Assembly: GCA_021234155.1 (NCBI GenBank)
Contig: JAJEKV010000094.1
Location: forward strand, 1 to 64,000
DNA: 64,000 bases
Direction of reading: 5' to 3'
Origin: Isoetes taiwanensis
Lineage: Eukaryota > Streptophyta > Lycopodiopsida > Isoetales > Isoetaceae
Shown here: positions 25,708-37,209 of the stretch, one piece after another
Position numbering within the stretch: position 1 is the stretch's first letter
How the letters are laid out: every line of letters starts with the position of its first letter
The notes under the pieces: generated by a model
What the model saw: only the letters and a program-made list of their open reading frames with translations
Database searches by the model: none
Told to the model about the DNA's origin: nothing
Program-made: the position numbers and the translations under genes

Positions 25708-25870
25708 ATAGTGTCAACCCTTGTGACAAGCCCTAGATGTAGTGACAAATTTGTGTCGAATACTACTATCTTGACACAAAGTGCTTGTGTTGTGTCAACA
25801 TTGTGTCTACTGCATAGTGTCAAATCTTTTGTCAAAGCAATGACCTCCTTTTGTCAACTTTCTATAGCAT
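25708..25870. repeat. CACTA B subterminal TGTCAA repeats
   Basis: TGTCAA/TGACA words recur in both orientations (AGTGTCAACC, TTGTGACAAG, CTTGACAC, TGTGTCAACA, TTTTGTCAAC), resembling the array of CACTA A but shorter and more decayed. Confidence 0.6.
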
Positions 25871-26357
25871 GTTAAGTAGGTTTTTGCAACAACTTTTGAA
25901 CAATATTTAAGCTAAGTTGTGCCAACTTTTTCTTAGGACTTATAACAAACGATTATTCAAAATTTCATCTAATACTTTAACGGAACTTTGAGGAGCATTT
26001 TGTCAACTTTATATTGCAATTTAAGTGGGTTGTTGCAACAATTTTTTAACAAATTTATAAGTCCATCATTAACACATTTCTATGAGATTTATAACATAAT
26101 GCCATCCAATTTGTATCTAATATAGTAGTAGAATTGAGTTTGGTATTCATATATCATTAAAGATTTAGTATTGCGCTAAGGAATGTTACTTGATAGAAAG
26201 ACTGATCTAGACATGGTCAGATGAAGGGGAATAGATAATGGTGAAGGGTACCTGACAACTTGAACAAGGGAGCAAATTTATAGGAAGATAAAAAACAATA
26301 CTCAATACCAAATGATCTATACCATAGTAGTCATAGCAATAAGATTAACAATGTTGA

Positions 26358-26792
26358 TTAATCACATGTGGCAACTTCATTAAAATCGTTCTCAATATCC
26401 TCTATCTCATCCTCATATAGATATAAACAAAGAGCCAAATTCCTAATTGCTTCGGATGGATCATGTTGCATGTTCGGAGATCTGAGCACATGATTCACTT
26501 CTTTATCAACTTCCTCTCTTTGTGAAAGTTCTATGAATGGAGATTCTAAAGGAACATGTTCATCAGTATCATCCTCAAGCAAACCACCTTCGAGATAACC
26601 TTCTCCCATATATGCACTCTCCTCTTCAATATTGATGTCAATTTCTTCCATTTCTTCTTCTGCTTCATGAAATAATGGGTCATCGCCCTTGCCGCCGCCA
26701 CAATCATCATCATCAGTAGCAGCAACAACAACATCATCATCATTAGCATCATCATCATCATTAGCATAAATGTCATGGGAGAGCTCTTCCAT
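26358..26792 (-). pseudogene. Acidic C-terminal part of CACTA B transposase
   Basis: This 144-codon frame is extremely rich in D and E, starting with a run of aspartates encoded by a GAT/ATC microsatellite (26704-26761 on the plus strand). It sits directly downstream of the DUF4216 fragment, where CACTA transposases often carry an acidic tail. I infer it is that tail; no catalytic motif is present. The opposite-frame methionine-rich ORF is a repeat artefact. Confidence 0.55.
26704..26761. repeat. ATC/CAN trinucleotide microsatellite
   Basis: Imperfect CATCAT and CAACAA runs encode the aspartate-rich part of the acidic tail on the minus strand. Confidence 0.8.
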
Positions 26793-26858
26793 ATTATTTT
26801 CAGCTACAGATAGATCAATTACATGCCGAGCTCTTGGTTGACAATGTATGACAATCCA

Positions 26859-27239
26859 CTAGTTTGTCTCATTAGGATTCTCATGGAAAAATATCTGCTC
26901 GACCTGACTTGGAAAAACAAAAGGTTCCTTCATTTCAGCCAATACCTTTGAAGAATCCACTTCTGGAAATCCTGATGGATGAGTCCTAATTGTCTTGCCA
27001 CGACCTCTGTATACAACCTTGAACCATCGTGCCTTCAAGACATTTACACGAAAGCTACGATAATCCAACTCAATAATATCTATTAAGATTCCCGTGTAAT
27101 TCATGTTACTCTCAAGAAGGTTGCGATCCCTATTGCTAAATTGACTTTTTTGTTCAAATTCTGAGTTGATCCCTGAATCAAATGTAACTCTACACTTATC
27201 AACACCATGGATGCGAAAATGTTGCTCATATGCCCACAT
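26859..27239 (-). pseudogene. CACTA transposase fragment, DUF4216 domain (copy B)
   Basis: The frame contains MWAYEQHFRIHGVDKCRVTF, FEQKSQF, IIELDYRSFRVNVLKARWFK and PSGFPEVDSS with EPFVFPSQVEQIFF. These align block for block with copy A at 22784-23353 but with many replacements, so they come from two distinct elements of one family. The frame continues the DUF4218 and ERYMK pieces to its right. No catalytic transposase core is seen within the window. Confidence 0.82.
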
Positions 27240-27317
27240 TGAGGAATAATATCGTGCCTAGACCAAAATAATAATACTTATGAGTAACGTGTAGCATAAA
27301 GAGAATGGAACTTAGGA

Positions 27318-27800
27318 TTATACCTTTTTGCTACAACCGAGGGCAAGCTCATAATCGTCATCTGGAATAACTTGGCTATGATCTCTAGCTTCGTCCATAT
27401 GAGCCAACAACCATGCATTATCCATAGCATCTGGAATAGAGTGGCCTATTGATTGCCCCGTTGATCTCTGTGCATCCTCCTTAGTAGTTTCATACAAATC
27501 CCTCCATGGTGCTAAACTTGCAAAATTATTAAGAACAAATGTGCTTACTGCAAGAAGCATGTCATCACTCAGATTTTGCTCTACTCCATTACCCTGTAAT
27601 ACTTAAGTAATACTCTTTGGGCTCTTGAGGTCTCCCACAATTTAGGACCTTCAGGATGTCATGCAATAGTGGCATCATTTAGATAAAACAATGTCTCTTG
27701 TACAAGATGGCCTTCAGCCATGCAACCCTCTGGTTTTGCCATTTGACGCACAAAATCTTTGAGCACCTTCATGTAGCGCTCTAGAAAGAACATCCATCAC
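27318..27800 (-). pseudogene. CACTA B transposase, segment between DUF4218 and DUF4216
   Basis: At about 27795-27670 the minus strand encodes LERYMKVLKDFVRQMAKPEG followed by CMAEGHLVQE. This matches the conserved ERYMKTLKGYVRNRARPEG block that follows DUF4218 in plant CACTA transposases. A further 80-codon frame (27318-27560) lies between it and DUF4216 without a named motif. Frame changes separate the pieces; introns are also possible. Confidence 0.7.
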
Positions 27801-27942
27801 GCTAGGGCGCAGGTCCATAACCTTATCTCATTTGGAATATGTATCAACAGATGTACCTGTGTATATAAGCACATTGTTTATTGCTAGTTGCTAGAAATAA
27901 AATTACATGATTGCATAGAATTTGGTTAGTAGTACCTGTAGG

Positions 27943-28400
27943 TCAAAAAAACTGGTGGGAAATTCCAATGTCACAAAGCAGTATAATCACTTCCTCCTCC
28001 ACTTTTGGAATATCAGCCACGTCAATTTCTTTGGAGGAGACCCACCTTGCAAATTTACCCAATCGGAATATAATGCCCCTTATTTGTGGGGTCAAAAAGT
28101 CCCCTATCACACATGGAAGTATATGCTGCAAAGCCCATGTAATATCATCGCATACGTTGCAATATGATTTATTACAAAAAATAGAAGTACAAAAGTCAAA
28201 GCATACCTGGAGAAACTTGTGCCAATCATGCGTCTTTAATCCAGTGAGGCTACCTTTTTTTGTAAATGCCTTTCTTAAAGAAGCCCCATATCCAGTTGGT
28301 ATGTGCACCTTTGCTATCCTCTTATTTACTTCAATCTGTTGTTTCTTTCCCAAAACCCATGCACCTTGTTTCCATGTCAAAGTCTTCTTGCCTTTCTTGA
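27943..28400 (-). pseudogene. CACTA B transposase fragment, DUF4218 domain
   Basis: The minus strand encodes KVHIPTGYGASLRKAF, SLTGLKTHDWHKFLQ, then a degenerate LPCVIGDFL block and VEEEVIILLCDIGIS. This is the family's layout of 'P.GY..N', 'GLKSHDCHVLMQ', 'LP..' and the helix before 'YFPPSFFD'. The reading continues rightwards past 28380 in the same frame to the inverted-repeat boundary. Its counterpart on the right arm is just outside the window. Confidence 0.78.
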
Positions 28401-28696
28401 ATATTGCCTACTTATCAGGGTCGGTCACATTTCCAGATGCATGAATGACACCTCGTGAGCCACTAATGTTTTCCCAAAATGACTAGGCAATACCCTAAGA
28501 AATAATGAAGTGAGCCTCTCTAATGTTCTTGTTGAGTATAAGGTTCCGATTGTGGTACAAAAAATCGTTACCCCTCGAGAAAAATAGAACATGACCTAGC
28601 AAACAATGAAGTAAAGCTTTCTAATCCTAGCCATTGCACAACATTGATGTCTATTGCCTAAAACACAATATTCACACCATACACAATGGTATAGAT

Positions 28697-28795
28697 AATG
28701 TGCCAGGGCATGCAATTTTGTCTGGTAAGGGCTTGGCAATCCCGTAAGGGCGAGCCAAGGTCTGAGCTAGGCAAAATTGCCTGCCCTGGCACATT
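28697..28795. repeat. Foldback hairpin within the left arm
   Basis: AATGTGCCAGGGCATGCAAT... at the start pairs with ...GCCTGCCCTGGCACATT at the end over about 24 bp with one or two mismatches. The inner sequence (GGGCTTGGCAATCCC / GCGAGCCAAGG) is partly self-complementary. An equivalent hairpin is in the right arm at 63597-63695. Confidence 0.85.
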
Positions 28796-29403
28796 CTCTA
28801 ATGTAATGCTTTGGGGCAGCAGGTATTAGCTTTGTGCTGCTGCCCAAACATTACGAAAAAACCATTGCCCACATTATGAATAGAGTATCTTTGGTTCTAT
28901 TACATTAGATGTGGCTCAAACATGCCACTAGGCAGGCTTGAAAAGACAGGCTGTTAGCCTCCTTAATCCCCGGTTGGAATTTTATTTTCGGTTTTCAAGT
29001 CTATACAAAATTCGGCAAATACTCATTAGCTTATTTGCAAATCTGGTGGAGCATGACATACAATGGCAAATTTTCTAGATAGACGTACTAGGGATTTTGA
29101 ATCATGGCCACTAGAGTCCTAAAAATGCATCATTTATTTGTTTTAAGAATGAAATATGATATCTCTAAAATACAACCCCGAGTCTGAATACACCCATCCT
29201 AATCGCTAATCGCTTTTTCAAAAACATTAAAAAACAAAAATCAGCATTGATTCCCCAACCATTGATCTGCACAAAAAAAAATGGGGGTCGCATTGGCAAC
29301 ATATGCCCCGATCGAGGCAGCATGCCCATGTTCCAAACCGCAAAGAAAAAAAGAAGATAAGATTAGTTGCAAACGCATAAGATTAATTGCAAATGCAGCT
29401 CAT

Positions 29404-29495
29404 GATCGCAGAAGATCAGATTAGACAAGACCGCAGAAGATAAGATTAGACAAGATCGCAGAAGATAAGATTAAACAAGATCACAAAAGATTATG
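29404..29495. repeat. 25-bp tandem repeat, about 3.6 units
   Basis: Units start with GATCGCAGAAGAT at 29404, 29429, 29454 and 29479 (partial). The right arm (about 62930-62990) has one unit fewer, an arm-specific copy-number change. Confidence 0.85.
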
Positions 29496-29749
29496 ATGCA
29501 CAGAAACAGAGAGAACCAACAGAAACATAGAGAAACAGAGAACCAAGCAAAGAAGGTTGTGTAGGTTTTAAAAATATGAGATAAAAGTACAAAAATACAA
29601 GAAAACATGGAGCAAAGCCTTCAGAAAACCGGCGTCCCAAACCGGACGATTAGTGCCATATCCGTAAACTGCCGATTCTCTCGGATTTCAATAATGCGGG
29701 GGCTCCAACAATCAATCCACCGATTCCGAGTCACGATTTGGGAAACCGA

Positions 29750-31377
29750 TGCAATGGACGCTCACCGAACATATAATGACCCTCGGCCAGTATACATGCG
29801 GGGACTTTCCCTCCCATGGCAACCAACTTGCCATAAGCGGAGGCCCTCCGTCTAACTCCGGCCGTCTATAATAAGGCGGCTCAAGTGAAGGACACAGAGG
29901 GGTCATTCGCCCACGCCTTCAATGGGCTTATATGTCCAAGGCGTGAATACAAGGGTTAGCACACGGCATAAATCACATATAAATAACCACCCACGAAGGG
30001 TGGCACATCCATCCAAATACCAGCGGCAAAGAATATGCATCTAAACCTAAGAAAAACACCCCAAACCCCGGTGTTCTACCCCGTTCGGACTCAGGAGGAT
30101 AGACGGCTCGGCCTCAAGAGATCAGCGCATGCAGGTATAACTGGCGTTGGCGGGCATAGAACATCGGCTAGGGTTGTCCACTCCATCCGCCCTCCTGTGC
30201 ACACTTTGCGGATGGGTCGAGAAGTCACGCCATAAGCCGCTATAGCCTTAGGAGAGCAGAGGGCTCGAGGCATCACCTGCTGAGCCTACTCCGAGGGTTC
30301 ATGAAGCCGGGCCCGATGAGGGAGGTGGGAAGCGTCCCTCCCCGTAATCCACGGTGGTTCCATGGGTGAGCTAGAGAATACGTGCCGCATCAGCGACCCC
30401 TTGATCCGTGCAGCTTACTCACCCTAAATCTACTAGTCTGGGGATGCCCCATCGCGGGTCACACCTCGTACCCGGGGAAGTGTCGGACCATACCCGGCCC
30501 ACCTCGGCGCCTAGCTTCTTTGGTTAGGCTATTAGGCCTAGCCCGCTGTAGGAGTCTCGGGGAGCCTTTTATGTTAGGTGCAAGACCCCCACCCCACTTC
30601 ACCATGTGTTCCTTGTGCGGTGCTAAGCCGGTCCATAGCATCTATGACCCGGTGGGCTCTTGTGCCTGAGCCGCAACTAATGGGATAGTCTGGGGGGCTT
30701 TATCTAGGAGCATACTACAATAAATGGGCTCGAGGTCTCTACCCTCCGTGAATTCCCCATTTCCAAGAGCAATACTATGCAAAAACTAACAATCCATCCT
30801 TTGAGAGCAAACCCGTAATCGGAATATAAAGAGAACGAACTTTACCTTTACAATCAAGGGTTAGTTCCTACTGAGTAAAAACATAGAGAGAACGGACAAC
30901 CAACCCAACATGTGCCCTTGGTAGCTATCCTAGAATTCACAACTACACTAGCCACCTGTGTTGTTTCTACATTTGGACCCGTTATCATTGGGGATTTCCA
31001 TCTTCTCGGTCTTGGTGTTCAGCTCTGGTCACAAGGGTGGCGTCCAACTGCTCAAGGTGGCGCTCAGCTCTGGTCACAAGGGTGGCGCTCCACTGCTCAA
31101 GGTGAATTGTGGCTGATATGGGGGTGGTGATCCACCTTATTGGTCTCAATTAGTATCACCATGTTAGCCAATCGATGTTGGCCACGTGGCGCCTTCCCAA
31201 ACCATAATTGACTTAATTACCCCTTTTAAATATTAGTTCCCTAATTATAGGTTATTACCCTTAATGATTAAATTAGAGTCAACCCCCTAGGTTACCATAC
31301 CCCATGGTGGCGTATCTATACTGGGTGACGTGTCAATATATTTATACGTATACCGTATAAATACTTGGAACGTCACA
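29750..31377 (-). repeat. Element 1 3' LTR
   Basis: It is about 1628 bp. On the minus strand it opens TGTGACGTTCC; its other end, compared with the partner LTR, is decayed (TGCAATGG on the plus strand instead of TGTGATG). It contains a 45-bp direct repeat (31021-31065, repeated from 31066) shared with the other LTR. Long blocks are almost identical to the partner LTR, with differences clustered in GC-rich patches. Confidence 0.9.
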
Positions 31378-31391
31378 TTCTCCCCTCCTTA
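31378..31391 (-). other. Element 1 polypurine tract
   Basis: On the minus strand TAAGGAGGGGAGAA directly precedes the 3' LTR start TGTGACG, the position and composition of the plus-strand primer. Confidence 0.85.
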
Positions 31392-32041
31392 GAATTAATG
31401 CTGTCCTCATCATCAAATATAGTAAATGACATTATGAAGGAAGGAAATTCCTTATTTGAGAAGGTAATATATTAAAACTTCAAAGTTTAGAACAGTTTAA
31501 GCACGAAAGTGCAGTTCACATGATTATCATAATTTAAAAGTTCAAGGACCAAAGTCCAATACCAACATCAGTGGAACAACAAACAAAACATGTAGACAAC
31601 ATAAAGTGAAGAAATCGGGCCATCAGCAACCCTCTAACATGGGCAGGTCACGTACTGCTCACTGGCCTGTACATGTCAATATATCAGTTTGTATAGATAA
31701 AATAATTAGGTTGTGGTTGAAGGGTCCACCCCCTACAAGAAATAAAAGAAAATTTATCTACAAGGAACCTATCATGCCTATGGTTCACAATTCATTTCGG
31801 CGTAAGGAATGGTCAAGTTCCTATTATAGCCAAGATGAATGCGGCTATTATCTACATGCTTTACAAGCAGTTCGCGGTCGTGTCTACATTGACAGTACAC
31901 GACGTCCTAAGGAACACAAAGGTGATCCCCATCATCGATAATTGTTGTCAACTTCGATGCATCTACCCCTCTCTTTGCTGATTCTCGCCCGAATCAAGCC
32001 TTCAAGCTTACGTAGGGAGGCGGGGTTGATAGCATCGTTGA
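31392..32041. other. Element 1 3' untranslated region
   Basis: This AT-rich stretch lies between the end of the integrase reading and the PPT. A 111-codon plus-strand frame (31606-31941) is antisense to the element, lacks recognisable domains and is probably chance. Confidence 0.55.
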
Positions 32042-33486
32042 TGGTGCGACCTTGAGATTCCAGCGCATGAAGTCCGGATAGTGCTTCTCAAGGTCTGTTT
32101 CCATCACCCGCGTAGCATCCTCCACTGGCAAGTGTTTCCACTTGACCAAGTATTGCGACATCACGGTCCTTCGAAGTGCGCATATGCTCGATCAAGAAGA
32201 GCTTGGGCACTATATTCAATTGCTCTTCTGTCATTTCAAGTAGGGTGGGTGTATCCAAGATCTCACGGATCTCAGGGTGTGCTTCTTTAGAAGATTCACA
32301 TGAAAGACCTTGTGGATCTTCAAGCGGGGTGGCAAGTCGAGGCGATATGCCTGTTCCCCAACACATTCAGTGATCTTGAACAGCCCAGCCCATCTGGGTG
32401 CCAATTTCTTGCGATTACCAATCTTAAGCTTGGCTTGTTTGACTTTAATCTTAAAGTAAAACTGATTCACCCACTGGAAGACTTCGTGGGGTTACCTCAG
32501 GCTTATCGCAACACACTCTTTTGACCCATTTGCGTGCGCTAATAAGTACCCACGAACTTCTTCAACGAGAGCTTGCATTTCCAAGAGGAGTTGCTGAGAA
32601 ACCTCCACTTTGGAAACGGGGTTATGCCAAATTAATCGGGAGTAAGGCATTGATAACCATAATTTATCATGAAGGAGACATTCGGAAGACTCATTTCATC
32701 TTTGTTGTAGGCAAACTCAACTAGATAAATATAGTCGGCCCATTGGGATTGCTTACTCCACACATAACCCGTAGCATATCCTCTATAATACGATTGAGTG
32801 CGCCCCGTCGACCATCCCGTCCCGAGGATGATATCGCGTGCTCATAGCAAGCTTGGTCGGATGGTGGCAAAGAAATCTTTCGAGATAAACTTACAAATTT
32901 GGGATCCCCAGCCGGATACAATAACTTCGTGGCATTCCGGTGCAGGCTGAAGATCTCCTTTGCAAATAGGGAGCGGTATCGAAAGGTCGTATCGGGTGTG
33001 CGACATGGCAAGAAATGAGCCATTTTCGACAATTTGTCGAGCTACTACCATCAATGCATCATATCCACGGAGAGTATGCGTGGAAGGCCCACAATGAAGT
33101 CCATGGTTATCACTTCCCACTTGGCATTGGGCACATCCAACGGCTGCAACTCTCCCGGAATCCTTAATTGCTCAGCCTTAGTTTGTTGACACACTTGACA
33201 CTGCTTAATGTACCTGGCAATGTCCTTCTTCTTCGAAGGCGAAATAAGCTGGGCGGATCTTAAAGTAGGTCTTCATAAAACACGCATGTCCAGCTATAGG
33301 ACTGCGAAGCGTGTCATGGAGAATGAGCTTACGTACCCCCGAAGTCTCAGGTACACACAACTTATCCTTGTAATATAACAATCTGCCTTCTTTCTTATAT
33401 GAACGAAAAGCTTCACACTCCTTATCCGTGCGAGCTTCCTTAGCCAAACTGTCCCAAACATCACGGAACTTCGGGATCCGTGGCAA
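32042..33486 (-). pseudogene. Element 1 integrase with C-terminal chromodomain
   Basis: The order of pieces on the minus strand is: zinc-binding part with GHACFMKTYFKIRPAYF (33205-33486); DD35E core fragments with KMAHFLPCRTPDTTF (32721-33032) and MGSDNHGLHCGPS-type remnants; GPY/F-like part with KQAKLKIGNRKKLAPRWAGL (32231-32470); a linker EILDTPTLLEMTEEQ; and a chromodomain reading YLVKWKHLPVEDAT with DLEKHYPDFM (about 32050-32160, after a frameshift). Integrase inserts the cDNA; in chromoviruses the chromodomain is thought to guide it to marked chromatin. At least five frame changes break it. Its counterpart in element 2 is intact in one frame. Confidence 0.85.
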
Positions 33487-33494
33487 GGTTTGTT

Positions 33495-33758
33495 CTATTT
33501 GTTTCCCAAACTCGCGGTGAGTGTAGAAATTGCATTACAATGGGTTCGGGTTACTAAGGGATGGCGGACAATGCATCCGAAAAACCACATTGTGCTTCCA
33601 GACTTATACATAATCTCAAAGTCATACTCCTCGAAATTCCATCCATCTTCTCGACGGAGATTGAGATTTGGTGGGTGGATAAGTAACGGAGACCCGATGA
33701 TCCGTATCCAGTGGAATCTTCTACCAAGAAGGTAGTGTCTCCATATCCGGCAGAGCAC
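33495..33758 (-). pseudogene. Element 1 RNase H C-terminal part
   Basis: The frame reads RIWRHYLLGRRF, then NLRREDGWNFEEYDFEIMYK and SGSTMWFFG. This is the end of the RT-RNase H region, where 'LRRWALFLQEYDFEIVYRPGK..VADALSR' is the family pattern, with frameshift damage after EIMYK. It lies directly upstream of the integrase zinc domain. Confidence 0.7.
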
Positions 33759-34157
33759 GGATAAGCGCTAACAATTCACGATCATGGGTAGGGTATCGCT
33801 GCTTTCTGTTTCGTTCATTTCTTTGAATCATAGGCAATAACCCTCCCCCTCGCATTAGGACTCCCCAAGTAGCAATCTTATCGGCATTCGATTTGCCACT
33901 AGCTTATCCTTGTCGGGGATCGGACAGCGTGAGAGAATGGCGACGTTAAGGCATCTTTTTAAGCTGGCCGAAACTTTCTGAACCTTTGCTTTCCAATGCT
34001 CAATCCAATCCTTCACTTTCTCATGCTTTGTAAGATTAGTAAGAGGTGCTGCAATCTTTGCAAAATCCTTAACAAATTTCCGATAATATTCGGCTAGTCC
34101 TAGGAAACTTCAGACCTCGGAAACATTACTTGGAATAGGCCATTCCCTTCTACGCCT

Positions 34158-34953
34158 CTATCTTTCGGATGCACCGCCAATGCCCTCTGCTGAAATGATA
34201 TGTCCCAAATAATCCACCTTGGGAGTGGCAAAATTGCATTTAGAGAACTTGGCAAAGAGCTGATGGCGTCTTAACTTTTCTAGGGCCAACCAAAGATGTT
34301 TCTCATGCTCCTCCAAGGTCTTACTATAGATGAGAATGTCGTCAAAGAAGATAACAACAAAATCATCCAAATATTGTCGGAAAACATCATTCATTAACCG
34401 CATAAAGGTTGCGGGGGCATTAGTTAATCCAAAAGGCATAACGGTAAACTCATAATGCCCATATCTAGTGCGAAAAGCAGATTTATGGATGTCCTCCTCT
34501 TTAATCCTTATCGATGATATCGGGAGAAGATCAATCTTTGAAAAAATACTTGGCTCCTTGCAACCCGATCCATTAGATCATCGCCCTAGGCAAAGCATAG
34601 CGATTCTTGATGGTATGCTTGTTGAGTTGCCGATAATCGATACACATTCTCAAGGAGCCGTCCTTTTTCTTTACAAAAAGAATAGGAACGCCAAAGGGCG
34701 AAACACTAGGTCGAATAAAACCTAGGTTTAGTAGCTCTTGAAGTTGCTTCTTAAGCTCTGCCAACTCTGGGGGACTCATACGGTACGGGGCCTTGCTGGT
34801 AGGCTTAGTACCTGGTTCTAAAGCTATTTCACATTCTACTCCTCTGAAAGGAGGAAGCTTATGGATCTCGTCTGGGAAAAGATCGCTAAATTCGCGGAGA
34901 ATACTGGCAATCCTCCGGGGCAAGGTATTGATTACTTGGTTTTTTTTTAGCAT
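34158..34953 (-). pseudogene. Element 1 reverse transcriptase
   Basis: Two frames carry RT blocks. The first (34573-34953) has [57 protein letters not shown]-type sequence and [18 protein letters not shown]. The second (34158-34439) has [29 protein letters not shown] (the catalytic FxDD form) and [10 protein letters not shown]. Between them (34440-34570) the frame is shifted. All of the fingers and palm landmarks are present, so the break is limited. Confidence 0.88.
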
Positions 34954-35570
34954 CGACTCAATGGAAGCAAGGCTGATAACGCAGAGGAGCTTTTGCTGCG
35001 TATAGCTTTATCTAACGTCCGGATGGACATAGACCGCATGATAGGGTTGAATGGTTCACCTTTTATAGTTACGCGGGCTCCATTAGCTGCGTTGAAGGTA
35101 ACTTCTCTCTTCTCGCAGTCTATGTTGGCTTTTGCAGATGCCAAGAATTCCATACCAACAATGAGGTCGTATTTGCCAATATCCATTAACCTAAGCACCC
35201 ATAGCAAGAATTGCACCGGCAACCGCATCTTAAGATTGATCGGCGACCACGGTATGTCTAACCTTCACACATGTTGGGCTAAAGTGACAGGCTCCCGATC
35301 GCGGACCTTTGGGGTGTCCGGTTGTAGGGACCTGGGCCATTCTAGGAGAAGCAAAATTATGTGTACTCCCCGGTATCCATAAGAATTCACGAAAGGCTAC
35401 TTGTCTACTTGGCCTATGGTGGAAATAACCCATTAAAGCCAGGCTGACTTTCAGCATTGCCGGTTTCTATAGCTGCAAGGATATGAGATGCACCATGAAT
35501 GTACTCGGGAGCGTCCTCATCAGCAGGTAGTGTTGACTCAAGATCGTCCCAACCGAGGTCGGCCATGGCC
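34947..35570 (-). pseudogene. Element 1 aspartic protease and gag C-terminus
   Basis: Reading from the right on the minus strand, 35570-35460 encodes a gag-end segment reading ADLGWDDLE with ILAAIETGN, parallel to element 2. Next comes the protease active site: STHNFASPRMA is preceded by a GGGG run that shifts the frame out of DTG (about 35370). Then DIGKYDLIVGMEFLASAKA (34947-35228) gives the flap and hydrophobic-glycine motifs. The protease cleaves Gag-Pol. One extra G explains the loss of the DTG frame. Confidence 0.8.
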
Positions 35571-37209
35571 AGTTTGTAGGGTCACATGCGTGGCGTAGGG
35601 GGCAGTGCATGTAATGCGGGGTGAGTATATATAGTACCGACAATTTCAGGAGGCATAATGACTCGTCATGGAAGGGAATTATTCAAATTTATATTGGCAT
35701 TATGTATTGAATTGATACAATAGACAGTAATCATAAAGGATACACATCACGAGTGATAACCATGGCTTAAGACATTGCCAATGAAAATTTTACAGCTATT
35801 TCAAATACAAAATACATAATACAATTGTTTAGGAGCTAGGTCCCTCGTCTTCGATCCATCCATGAGGGAGGTGGGCTGGTAGCGCATCAAAGTGGGCTAG
35901 GGCTAGCTGCTTGAGAGGGCTGGCTCGAGCTGCTGCCTCTGGGGTAGGTAACAAGTAGCCAAAGGTGCCGCCACAAGGGGAGGCATGTTAAGCCACCGCC
36001 CGTCCCCAATGCTACTATAGCCAAATCTCTAGGACCAAAGTAATGGTGGTGGCGTGATAGTCAATCTTCTTATGGCCCGCTGAAGTGGATATGGCTCGGG
36101 AGGCCCACCAAGAAGCTTCAAAAAGACCCTAGGTTCTTGGAAAAATAGCACCTCTCCTGGCCCGGAAAGCGAGAGAAAAGAATCAGGGCCACATGGTTCC
36201 CCATTGCCCTAACTTGAGGGTCGGTGGAGGTCTCAAGCTTCTTTTCCAAGTTGATGGGAAGCTTCTCCCTCTTCTTCTTCTTCCTGTCATCCTTTGAGGC
36301 TGACCTTGGTGTCCCAAAGGTCTTCCTCGTCCCGATCCACCTCTCCCATGGTGATTTACAAAGGCGGATCCGAGAGAGAAGGCCGATGTCCGGGCCATAA
36401 AAATGCTCTTATGGAGGCTGTGGTGTGTCACTCAGTAAGAACTGGCGAAGTGACAAAAGAGTCTCAACGGGCTCTTGCTCTTCGGGCTGATATGCCAATA
36501 GGTTCTCTACTGGTGCGGGTTGCATAACCGGTGTGGTGAAGTCGATGAAGTCATCTTGGCAATACTCATAAGGTCATAGAGAATCTCTATCTTCTTCGCG
36601 GATCAAGAAGAACGCGGTAGGCCCACATGATATCCTCAAAAATCAGGTACTCTTGGTTATTCAAGAGTACGGTAGGAAGAAGGTTTAACCCTTCGAGCTT
36701 GAGGGCTTTCTGTCGGCTGGCAGGGGCTTCTGTGGCAAGTTCCTTCCACCTTACAAAATCCCGCTCGTCGACGACTTCGTCATCTTCCGGGTCAGGAGGT
36801 AGAGGCGTAGAAGAATGCTCAGCAGGATCTCCTTATCCTCTATGTACTGGTCCATGATAATGGCCAGTGCAAATCGGGCCTCGAAACAAATTTTCCGATC
36901 TATTGTAACAATAGGAAGGTCGGTCCCTCGCCGTCACGATGCCTTTGATGACATTGGGCATGCTCATCACCCCTAACATCCGGTGCGGTGTGGAAGTCAA
37001 GATAGAGCTGCTCATCGTCTTCATTGTAAAGCATCGGGTACAATCTCCTCACAATAAACTGAAGAAAAGCGGCATAATCTGCTGGCCCCGCATGTTGGAG
37101 ATAAGATCTACACCGCTAGAGCGGTAGGGTGAAGAAGATCAAAGGGAACCGCGGGGGTCCCAATGCTCTCGGCCCAAATACCACCGGCTGCGGGGGTTGG
37201 GCGAGCCAT
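35571..37209 (-). pseudogene. Element 1 gag-like ORF
   Basis: A minus-strand ATG at 37209 opens MARPTPAAGGIWAES. Pieces in several frames follow, including an ADYAAFLQFIVRRLYP stretch and RWKELATEAPASRQKAL (about 36700). I could not see the WW...F....F gag core or a zinc knuckle that are clear in element 2, so this is assigned to gag by position, between the H3 region and protease. Frames shift repeatedly. It may be a distinct gag type or simply too damaged to recognise. Confidence 0.5.

Larger units (their letters stand above)
25688..28400 (-). mobile_element. CACTA transposon relic B, running into the inverted-repeat arm
   Basis: A degenerate CACTA-like end (CCCTACAAGAGGATGG at 25688) is followed by TGTCAA-rich subterminal sequence (about 25708-25870). 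Minus-strand transposase pieces then follow in the expected order when read from the right: DUF4218, the ERYMK block, DUF4216 and an acidic tail. The part upstream of DUF4218 enters the large inverted repeat at 28392, whose other copy leaves the window, so the 5' end of the element is not defined. Confidence 0.65.
28392..29749. repeat. Large inverted repeat, left arm (outer part)
   Basis: This stretch is the reverse complement of about 62650-64000. The window end (64000) pairs with 28392, so the arm may extend further outwards. Differences are mostly transitions plus a few small indels. Together with 41200-42669 it forms one arm of about 2.83 kb, split by chromovirus element 1. Confidence 0.95.

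Noticed and set aside
26546-26776. Methionine- and leucine-rich minus-strand ORF
   Set aside because: It is an alternate frame of the ATC/GAT microsatellite that encodes the aspartate run of the acidic tail.
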